Shown: in pieces, positions 55,449-64,000 of the stretch
Position numbering within the stretch: the stretch's first letter is position 1
How the letters are laid out: every line of letters begins with the position of its first letter
Source of the DNA: Nephrocerus scutellatus
Lineage: Eukaryota; Arthropoda; Insecta; Diptera; Pipunculidae
Direction of reading: 5' to 3'
Assembly (NCBI GenBank): GCA_947095585.1
Contig: OX352761.1
Coordinates: 27,681,777-27,745,776 of the forward strand
Length of the DNA stretch: 64,000 bases
Program-made: the position numbers and the translations under genes
Notes under the pieces: generated by a model
Databases searched by the model: none
Told to the model about the DNA's origin: nothing
What the model saw: the letters and a program-made list of their open reading frames with translations, nothing else

Positions 55449-55645
55449 TGGTGGTGGAACACAGGCGCCCGGATCATCAACTGCTGGTGGCGGTGGAGGA
55501 ACTGGTGCTAGGGCAACGAATAGTTCCGGCAACATGTATTCCGCACGCCAATCAGTAGGTTCCTCTACGGGGGTGCTTATGGTCGGACCAAATTTTCGTG
55601 TTGGCAAAAAAATTGGCTGTGGTAATTTCGGAGAACTGCGACTAG
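55449..55645 (+). CDS. gish: Casein kinase I gamma exon (gilgamesh-like), glycine-loop exon
   Basis: A 197-base internal exon between a TTTCAG acceptor and a GTAAGC donor, entering in phase 2 and leaving in phase 1. It encodes a Gly/Ser/Thr-rich disordered lead ([27 protein letters not shown]), then [20 protein letters not shown], and the start of the kinase domain [18 protein letters not shown]. The last block, with its Gly-rich ATP loop, is a CK1-gamma signature and is identical in type to Drosophila gish. The following exon (with the catalytic lysine) is not found by eye before 64000, so the intron is at least 8.3 kb. CK1-gamma is a membrane-associated kinase acting in Wnt receptor and trafficking pathways (family knowledge). 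Only part of the gene is in the window. Confidence 0.9.
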
Positions 55646-57100
55646 GTAAGCAAACAAAAAACTTACGTACAGAATTATTCATTGTTTGTTTCATTTTACA
55701 TAATCGTATAACAGCAGTTGATTTCATGCATGCTACACAACACGTTTTCGCATTTTGTGCTGCACCAAATCTTAACATTATATAACTCTTTTCCGGAAAT
55801 ATAAAATAAAAATAAATTTCTTGTAAAGTTTCGCAGCGACATTGGTTGCTCTTGCTTTGTTTTGTAACTACAAATCTAAGGATATCAGTAGATACTTAAT
55901 TTATCTGGGCAACAAGCCAACACTTCTTGGTTCTTGATTGATATGATGCTTTGTGTGTGTGACACGACATTTTTGTTGATTACTGTCAATTAACTGACCA
56001 ATGTCGCGTTGATATGCACCCACCACCTTCGCTTGATAACTTCCTTTCTAAAACAGTGTAGGGGGAAATTGTACAGCATTCAACGAAAATTAAAATCGAT
56101 TCTTATGCAACTTTTGAACTATTCAACGTTACGTGTAAACAAGGCAAACACATACAATCTAAGGCATACTTACACCAGTGTGCCATATTTTGCAATTTAT
56201 TTACAGTCACGCTCATGTTCAACGTGTGTTTGCTCTGGCTTATTTGAGTAGATACATATTAACAATAATGATAGATTTGTGTCATAAATGACTAAAAAAT
56301 TATTTTCAATTGTTTTTACTTTTTAGTACATCTTATCATAGTGCTGCTATGTTTTTTTCTTTTTTTAAATAAATGTGATAGAGTAAAGTAAATTTAACTT
56401 TCACCATTTTTAGATCTGAATGATTTTTCAATAGCGACGCCATATTTTTTCAATATGGTTCCTCAGTTATGCGTGAAGTTAGCTGCCTTTTTTTGTCGTT
56501 TTCACTCGTCTATAGTTCCAATTTACTTTACGTGCACTAATCTTCCTCAGCGATGAAGTCTATTTCTGGGTCTGAACGGTGTCACAAAATTTTGTAAGTC
56601 TAACCCTGATGTCTTTGTCTACGTCTTCCTTCGGGTAACTGCTTACTCTGCTCCGCTTTCTTGTAAAGGAGTTTTCGCGTAGCTTATATACTCTTAGAGC
56701 TATTTTTTCTGCCCACCGAGCTTATTTTTTCACAATTTCAACAACGCTACAGCCACTTCTAAATATCGTTATTTTAGACTCTACAGAACCGTCGTCAAAA
56801 GTGGGACCTTAAATTATCCGCAAGCCTTTCCACTCGTATGTTGCCATTTCCGCTATTTTTAGTTTGCAACATTCGTCAAATTCGTAAGTATTTCCCAATT
56901 TGGCACGAAACATTAAATAATAATTACATTCTTTGCCTTTGAGAAAATGACGGAAATCAGCTATTTCGTCACACAATCTAATCGTAACTTAAGTGATCCG
57001 GAGGTATTTATTTGGCCTATAACACTAGTCATGGTCAATCTATATATGTAGTCGTGGATAACAGTTTATTTAAAATGCAGAATTCGCTGCTCTTGGCTTT
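55646..57100. other. Intron of the kinase gene, no gene recognised
   Basis: AT-rich sequence with no clear repeat family. Small frames here show no motif. Confidence 0.45.
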
Positions 57101-57639
57101 ATAAAGCTATATTATCAAAGTCTTTCTTCAAGACTAAGCAAATGGTGTAATGATTTTTTAAGCTCTAGAGTCTTCCAATTTTCCATCGTCTGTCAAAGAG
57201 TGGGAATCTGGAATTGCCTGAATTGACTCGAAACTGGTTCGCGGATGCAGCCCTGTGTGAAACAAGCCGCGAACGGAAAGTTATCGCGACAAGAGTCAAT
57301 GGCACTTCGTACAGTCATCAGGTTCAGATTATTAAACGAGACGAGATTATCAGATTATTAGACGAGAAATGATTGCAATAGACGAGTCAAATTCTACTTT
57401 GACTAGAAACTGAGACAAAAAATACTCAATGTCCCAAAGAAAGTAAAAAGGTTTGGTCATTCGTAAAGCGAATAAAAAATGTTGTCTCGTCTTCAATTCC
57501 AACGCTCATTCACATTTCAACTGTCAGCTCTATAGACAAGGCCAATCTGCTTTCTTCACATTTCGCAGTTATCTCCACGCTACAATATAGCGCGTTGTCG
57601 CCGCCTATTCTTTTAAGAGTCGAAACCTCTATGGGAAAG

Positions 57640-58515
57640 ATCTAGTTTTGTACTTGTCAAATAGCTAGACTATTAAACGATCTCAACATTCATAAATCTG
57701 CTGGGCCTGATGGTATTCCTGCCATAGTTTTAAAGAGGTTTTCTTCAACGTTGGCAATGCTACTGTGCAGGCCTATGTCCAGCCTCTTCCTAAAAATGGC
57801 GAACCGTCAACTCTTCTCCCGTACCGACCCATTGCGCTAACAACCATACTTTCTAAAGTCATGGAAACGCTGATCAATCGTGAGCTTCTGCAATACCTTG
57901 AATCATAGGAAATTCTTAGTGACCGGCAGTACGGTTTTCGTAGGCAACGTTCTACAGGTGATCTGGTGGCATATCGTACTGAAACGTGGAAACAGTCTAT
58001 TTACAATTTTGGTGAAAGTAAAGTTGTTGCACTCGATATTTCCAAGGCATTTGACAGAGTCTGGCATCAAACTATTTTGTCGAATATGAATACTTATGGA
58101 ATTGATGAGACCACCCTGCTTGTTCCGACTAGTAACTACCTTTCTGACCGTTCAATTCAGGTCGTATGGGACGGTTTCAAATCCAGTTTTCACCGCATAA
58201 ACGCCGGTGTTCCCCAGGGTTCTATTTGTCTCCGACACTCTTTCTCATTTTTAAATTCTCTACATTATTATTAATGATCTCATATCCGCTATTTATAATC
58301 CAATTCTTTTGCTGACGACAGCATTCTTAGCTTTTTATACGAGTTCGCGCTCTTTCCACGCCCATCACGAGTGGAACTTGAACAACATGGTATGTTAAGT
58401 ACGTTAAATTCTGATCTTGATAGCATAACAAGTGGGGACTACACAATAGAGTACAAATTAGCGCTACAAAAACCCAAAGCTGTCTTCTGTCCTCTAAGCG
58501 TAATTTAAATTTAAA
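57640..58515 (+). pseudogene. LINE reverse transcriptase, Jockey/CR1-like, broken (second copy)
   Basis: Frames in order: LLNDLNIHKSAGPDGIPAIV, then YRPIALTTILSKVMETLINR, ILSDRQYGFRRQRSTGDLVA, VVALDISKAFDRVWHQTILS, LSDRSIQVVWDGF, RINAGVPQGSICL. After that it decays; the catalytic FADD block is no longer readable (only SFADDS-like debris near 58310). The upstream part of the element may extend to about 57100 (weakly). Same general type as 50262-51460 but clearly a separate subfamily. Confidence 0.75.
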
Positions 58516-58539
58516 AGCGTAATATATTAATGGATCCTT

Positions 58540-58935
58540 CATCAAAGAAACAGCAATCACTCTAAAAATTTTACAGATAGTTTTGAACATCGGAGATACA
58601 CAGGTTTTTAAATTTGAAGAAAGTCGGGTAAATTTAAAAAAAAATATATGGGCACTCCTCCGATCACCCAAAAATTTTTACAAAAAGGAAATCGGAGTTA
58701 CACATGCATAAAAAATTTAAAGAAAATTTTGTAATTAATTTGTATGGGAGCCCCCCGACCCCAAAGCCCGAGGGGCCCAGAATTTTAATAGAAAGGGTTG
58801 TCATGGGAAATACACATGGGTGCAAAGTTTAAATAAAATTGGGCTTTAAGAAGTGGATTAACAATTGATCACAAGATTTTGTGTGTCTGCCAGCCAGCTA
58901 CGGGCACGCGAAGTTAATATAGGTAATTTAAAAAT
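58540..58935 (+). mobile_element. T-family repeat
   Basis: Units with CATCGGAGATACACAGG, AAAGTCGGGTAAATTTAAAA and TTTGTATGGGAGCCCCCCGA, then TTGATCACAAGATTTTGTGT, GCCAGCCAGCTACGGGCACG and CGAAGTTAATATAGG. It interrupts or abuts the decayed end of the LINE before it. Confidence 0.65.
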
Positions 58936-59139
58936 TGAAATTGTTCGTGTAAATTCTCCGATAACCAAAAGTATACTGAATTCCACTAAAATGCTTAAAA
59001 AAACAACAAGTTCTAAGCACTGCAACCCAACAACAAAATAACCCCAATTGTAAAGCAAAGTAGAGTTGCTCACTGCGCACCAGCACAAAGAACACAGTCA
59101 TTATAGTCTGACATGATCTGATGCCGCTATATGGGAAAA

Positions 59140-59320
59140 CAATCTGTATGGGAAATGGCCCGATCACTCTCAAATTTTAATAAAAAGTTTTGTCATGGAA
59201 ATACACATGTGTACAAAGTTTGGATAAAATCGGGCTTTAGGAAGTGGGTTAAAAATTTATCGCAAGATCTGACCAGCCTGCCAGCCACGGGCACGCGAAG
59301 TTAATGTAGGGAATTTAAAA
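59140..59320 (+). mobile_element. T-family repeat, one unit and end block
   Basis: GGCCCGATCACTCTCAAATT, AATACACATGTGTACAAAGT, AAAATCGGGCTTTAGGAAGT, GCCAGCCACGGGCACGCGAA and GTTAATGTAGGGAATTTAAA. It follows 58540-58935 in the same orientation, and both share the patch at 58935-59110, found also near 36790-36965. Confidence 0.65.
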
Positions 59321-59368
59321 ATACGCCTTTTTGTGAGTAGATTTAGTCGCACTTGAGTGTAGTTGCGT

Positions 59369-59983
59369 CACTTGATTGGGGCCACTTGAAATATCTTATA
59401 AAAAGGAAAAAATTAAAAAAATATTGTTTACACTTTTTGGGTTTTAAACTTTAATTGATTATGTTTTTGTCCATTAGCTCTATTAGACGGTTTGGAATTG
59501 AATAATACAGTTTTTTTAAGTGAATAAGCAAAATCTCGGCCCAGACGTCTCGAATAGCTTCGATTAAGTCGTCCTTTATCTTCAAATTGTCTATTGACTT
59601 CATAAACTTTTCGAGATAGATAGGCCCAAACGTTGTTGATGATGTTTACGAGGGTGGGTCATTGAGTCCCTGAAAATTAACACAAATTGTGTTGTTACCT
59701 TAAATTTATCATTTTTTTTTGTCAAGAATTATCTTTCAAAAGAACGCACCCAAATTTTCAGACAGATCTTTCAAATAGTTTTGTAGTGGCAGCCATTTTA
59801 TATAGACGCCTACGAGCATTTTCGTTTCCATTCAGTGCTCCAAGCGAAATGCTCTCTCGCGAACATGTATGGCCTTGTTTTTGGAAAACTGTACTTACTC
59901 ACAGGTAGTAAATATTTCCGGATTACAAATTTCCAAGAAAACGAAACAAAAAACGATTGCAAAAAAGTGGCCTCAATCAAGTG
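59369..59983 (-). mobile_element. Tc1-like element remnant with inverted ends, 615 bp
   Basis: The left end CACTTGATTGGGGCCACTT (59369-59387) and the right end, reading inward as CACTTGATTGAGGCCACTT (59965-59983), are 19-base inverted repeats with one mismatch. On the minus strand at about 59640-59430 frames give NNVWAYLSRKVYEVNRQFED, DDLIEAIRDVWAEI and LKKLYYSIPNRLIELMDKN, the C-terminus of a Tc1-type transposase. One frameshift breaks it. The catalytic core is deleted. Confidence 0.65.
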
Positions 59984-61268
59984 ATTCGGAGTGTATACAT
60001 AATTCTTTTATCTATACTTTTCTTGCTAAACAGAAGACTCATCATAATGTGACGTTTTTCTCAATAGCTGTGAATGAATGTGTGACCCCAACTGGTATTT
60101 AAAAGCCCTTGTAGGATATTACACCACAAAAGATTCTCTTAGCAAAAGAAAAATCCAGCAAAACAAGTCTTTGTTTGGCCGCAGCTCAGGTGCATTCGTT
60201 CTTTGTGCCTTTGTGCCTTTACGAAAGAAACAGTAAGAAAAAAACACTTTATATTTATTCATTCCAACCGACGACAGACATAATTTGACTTGTTGAAACT
60301 TGTTTCGTAACCGTGTGTTAAGTGGTAGATAGGTTGGTTTAGTTTTCTTCCATCTTATAACATAGTCCATAGTTCATATAAAATAAATGCGAGCTCAGAC
60401 ACCGGCGAGCAAAAGTGCCGCAGTTTTTAATAACAGACCCGAAATATAGTTATGTATTAATTAAGAAAATATAAAAAATCGAGTTTCGGCGAGTTTTTAT
60501 AGGTTATAGGTAACAGTGCATTTTCAATTCTCAATTACAAATCTTTTCTATTCCACCTTAAATCATTTGCTCTCATCCGACGCACAAGTGCGATCTAAAA
60601 CACTGTTTCGCTCTCTAGTCTCTCACTAACGTCTTAAACGACAAGATCGAAAAAATATCATCCTTAGAAATTTGAACTGCTTGCTTCATCGCTTCACGTA
60701 ATTGTTGTTGTGCGCTAAAAAGGAAAACCATACTACATCGGTTTAATTTTACTCCGACGATATTTCAGTTTGTCAAGTGAAAGAGCAACACACAGTAGGT
60801 GTATTTTATTGAACACCACAGGAATAGAAATAGGAAGGAACATTATTCTCAATGAATTGACCTATAATATTCTTTTGTACCGCACGAAAATCTGTATGTA
60901 TGTATGTTGATATGTATGTCCCTTAGAAGTTTCCACATTTCCACACCATTCAACCGATCGCGTTCAAACTTTGCATAGGGGTTTTGTAAAATAACGAGAA
61001 AGGTTTTGTCTTTTTTCTTATTTACATTAAGATAACAAAATCTTATAAATTAGTGATAAGCTTAAGTATTGACACTGAAATCAGTAAAAAAAAATTAAAA
61101 ATAAATGAGAGAGTTAAAGTAAAGATAAAATCAATAAAAATAAAATTAAAAATAATAAATCAAATTAAAAAAAAAGATAAGAAATAAAGAGAAATAAAAT
61201 GGGGGACAAAGTTACAGAAAACAGTTGATTAATTATTGTTTACTGAAAAATGATTTCTCAATTTAATT
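59984..61268. other. No gene recognised
   Basis: AT-rich, including an A-rich tract with AATAAAATTAAAAATAA motifs at 61085-61200. This tract lies beyond the end of the following minus-strand LINE and could be an A-rich 3' tail region of it. Confidence 0.4.
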
Positions 61269-62130
61269 TTAAAGTCTATTGGTGTAAACAATACTTCTAA
61301 TGTGGCGTGGCAAAGTGTTCCATAAGCGAGCTGAATGTATAAAAAATTGACGATCGGACGTCATAGATGAGTAACGGGGTAGAATTAGTTGATTCGATCT
61401 GTTTGAGGAAGCGAATCTAATTTTTTCGTAAAGCTGTATAGGCTGATGAGAAAGCAAGATATTCGAAAAGAGACTTAGTGTACGAAATTTTAGATTATCA
61501 AACGTCATGCCATATGGACGCAAGGAAAAATTGGATACATGGTCGAATCGTCGTAAGCCAAAGACATATCTTACTATGGTAGATTTCACAACTATATGTC
61601 AAGACAGGTACTGCTGTTTTTGCCAGTAAGATTCGAGTTTTAAAGGGAGTGAAAGACCGTGTAGCCCATAAAGTACGAAGCACTCCTAAGTTAATGTGAG
61701 TGTTCCACGTTAAATCACGACTGAAGGTCATACCAAGGTTTTTGACCTTTTCATACTTTAACATACTCTTTAGGGGTGTTGTTCGATGTGATAGACGGGA
61801 AATATGAAAGGTCCATTAGCTGCTTAGAGATGACAATTGTTACTATTAGACCACAGCGCTATATTTGAAAGATCATCATTTATACAATTCACAGCATGCT
61901 CGATTTAGCCCAACGGGCAACTCAGAACGAGCTGAGCATCATCAGCATATGAAGTGAGGTGTGCATAACGATGGATGGAACTTCATGAACAAACAGAGAA
62001 AATAAGATAGATCCTTGAGGAACCCCTCTGGCTAAAGTATGAAAGTCTGAAAGAACCTTATTAATTCCCACATCACGGAATGATGAAATCATTTTCACAG
62101 CGCTAGGTTCAAATTTATAAATTCGAGAAA
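61269..62130 (-). pseudogene. LINE reverse transcriptase relic, third type
   Basis: Minus strand in order: ARGVPQGSILFSLFVHEVPS (RT motif GVPQGS), HTSLHMLMMLSSF (decayed YADD region), KVKNLGMTFSRDLTWNTHIN, LLAKTAVPVLTYSCEIYHSK, IVRYVFGLRRFDHVSNFSLR, FDNLKFRTLSLFSNILLSHQ and QFFIHSARLWNTLPRHIRS. Block order is that of an RT C-terminal half. It differs in sequence from the copies at 50.3 and 57.6 kb. Several frameshifts and a deletion after WNTHIN. Confidence 0.72.
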
Positions 62131-62459
62131 GCTTATGTCATAAAATTGAATAAAAATTTATTTGACTTATGTACATTCAAAGTAAATGCTCAAACTGTCT
62201 GCCGTCGACTCTGATATAAGCGCGACATCTCCGAATACGAATGAAAGCTCTTTTGAGAATTTGCGCATAAAAGTGAATTTAGACTATAGCCGTACCAGAA
62301 AAGTGAGCGGGCCGACTATAGTTTAATTGAATCTGTGGTTAGACAGAAGAGATTAACACTACGCTAATGTTATAGTTATTTTATATCTGCAAGAGAAATA
62401 TTATCTATAGCATTATGGTAACATTGGAAAATATACTTAAAGCTGATATAGACTATAGT
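62131..62459. other. No gene recognised
   Basis: Short mixed-composition stretch. GAGCGGGCCGACTATAG near 62308 is the reverse-complement relative of a patch near 29940. Confidence 0.35.
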
Positions 62460-63345
62460 CGTGCGTTATTATCCCCATTTATACTCCCACAAGACCCCCG
62501 CAAACCCTCCTTAAGATTCCCTTAAGACCCCCTTAAAATACTCAAGACCACCTAAGGACCCCCTCAAGACTCCACTAACGACCCTCACAAAATCCCCTCA
62601 AAACCCTCTTAGAACCCTTTAAAACTCCACTCAAGACCCTCCCAAAATCCCTTCAAGACCACCCAAGGACCCCCTCAAGACCCCACTAAAGATTCTCACA
62701 TAATTCCCTCGAGACCCCCTCAAGACCACCTTACGACGCCTTCTAAGAACCCCTCAAGACCCACTTTGGATTCCGTTAATACCCCAACAAAACCCTCTTA
62801 AGAGCCTACTCAAGACCACTTAAGAACCCCTCAAAACCCCCTCAAGACTCCCGCAAGACCCCCTTAAGACTTCATTCATTCACGACCCTCTCAGAACCCG
62901 CTCAAGCCTTACTCAAGACCACCTAAACACCCCACAAAATATTATCTCAAGACTCCCCTCAAAACACCCTCAAGACCACCTGAGGACCACCCTTAAAACC
63001 CTGTTAACACAATGTTAGGTCCCCTCAAAACCACCACACGACTCCTAAGAACCTCAAGACCCTCTCAAACCTTCATAAACTCCACTAAAGATTCACTTCA
63101 AGCTCCCGCAAACCCTCGTCAAGACCCTCTTAAACCACCATTGAAACCACCGGAAGAACACCTGATGACTCCCGTAAACCGCCCTCAAGATCCATCTCAA
63201 TAACTCCTTAAAACTCCCTGAATACCCTCTGAAGATCAACTCCGAACTCCCTCAAGACCCCTCTCCAAAACCCTCTCAAGACTCCCTCAAGACTACGTTT
63301 CAACCACCTTCAGGACCCCACTCAAGACACTCTCACACTCTCTAA
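62460..63345. repeat. AC-rich minisatellite, about 0.9 kb
   Basis: A degenerate repeat of a 10-12-base unit close to CCCTCAAGAC, with almost no G-rich tracts on the plus strand. The plus-strand frame through it is a by-product. The same kind of unit, with both orientations, is at 6178-6545. Confidence 0.75.
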
Positions 63346-64000
63346 CTCTCCAACTCTCCTCAAATATGTTATTATTAGCTGTATCATCGAAATTATAGCG
63401 GAAGTACAACAATTGGCTGGTAGGGATAACCCATAAGCAGTTAATTCGAATCGTTTATATGCTAACGAAACGTTAAGAACGCTTCGGAACTGGATTGATT
63501 ACAAAATGACGACATTTGGCTATCGAATAAGGACTATGATTGGTTATTTTTGTACGGTTGGTACTGTTACTATATCCTGTGGTAGATCATTTACATATTA
63601 TGAAATATCGAAAACTCAGATATATTATTAATTAAATTTTTTCTTAATTTTTTGTAATTTTGTTAATGCTAATGTGTATAGATTAAGTCCAGACTATTGT
63701 TTAACATCACTTAATACTGTGAGAATAAACGGCTGACTGACTGTTGGTTATTGGTTTCAAACTCAAAACTGATCGCTGCTAAAATGTTTGCCAATCAGCT
63801 TTCATGTTTTTTTATGATTGATATTGACGTTTACATGAAATTTGTCAGTCAGTGGTAAATTTGAACGTGATGATGGTTTAACTTCTGACCTAAACGCTGG
63901 GCGCAACAGTCCAAAATGACACCAGTTGGGAACGACAGTTTTATTCGATAGTCTACACTTGGCCCAATTCGATATTTTTTTAATCTGAATAGAAGATAAA
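63346..64000. other. AT-rich end of window, no gene recognised
   Basis: Presumed intron of the kinase gene. No repeat family or exon was recognised. Confidence 0.4.

Noticed and set aside
60119..60370. 83-codon minus-strand frame
   Set aside because: No recognisable domain; ordinary chance open frame in intron sequence.
63012..63203. Plus-strand frame with Pro/Thr-rich product
   Set aside because: It lies wholly in the AC-rich minisatellite, so the frame is a by-product of repeat composition.

Overview
This is AT-rich eukaryotic nuclear DNA. It has short GT-AG introns, a few host genes that read as close relatives of Drosophila proteins, and a very dense mix of LINE, Helitron, Tc1/mariner, SINE and MITE remnants. 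That points to an insect, most likely a higher fly (Diptera) with a larger and more repeat-rich genome than Drosophila, for example a tephritid-like fly. The species assignment is inference only. No prokaryotic operons, CRISPR arrays or replication origins were seen.

Host genes. (1) sec15 (exocyst subunit), + strand, 1113-3436, two exons, complete. (2) aurora A kinase, + strand, 9997-11426, three exons, complete. (3) A type II membrane, coiled-coil, GOLM1/CASC4-like Golgi protein on the - strand, 16896-14662, three exons, convergent with aurora A. (4) A casein kinase I gamma gene (gilgamesh/gish-like), + strand. Its ATP-binding-loop exon lies at 55449-55645. A very short candidate start exon lies at 24635-24669 and matches in splice phase. 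If they are joined, the intervening intron is about 30.8 kb, and the region from about 24.7 kb to the end of the window is intronic.

Mobile DNA. 0-1 kb: the edge of a mariner-like transposase gene and two MITE pieces just upstream of sec15. 3.5-9.4 kb: a 2.2 kb unit bounded by long inverted repeats and containing an RTE-like LINE fragment with a 193-bp tandem duplication, an AC/GT-rich minisatellite, and a Helitron helicase remnant with a recognisable 3' terminus. 11.8-13.5 and 17.4-23.4 kb: LINE 3' remnant, non-autonomous Helitrons (one with both ends visible), a tRNA-derived SINE, and several MITE families. 25-64 kb (candidate gish intron): at least ten pieces of one unnamed repeat family with an internal unit of roughly 105-125 bp and a CCAG-rich block, several LINE reverse-transcriptase relics of at least three types, mariner/Tc1 relics, a solo-LTR-like segment, a LINE inserted into a transposase gene with a 14-bp target-site duplication, and an AC-rich minisatellite near the end.

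The host genes do not form an operon or a pathway cluster. Aurora A (mitosis), Sec15 (exocytosis), the Golgi protein and CK1-gamma are independent housekeeping or signalling genes. I found no convincing evidence of a wholly new biological system. The more original material is the repeat architecture, above all the multi-copy tandem-unit family and a possibly related set of MITE families sharing a GGTCTRTT-type terminus.
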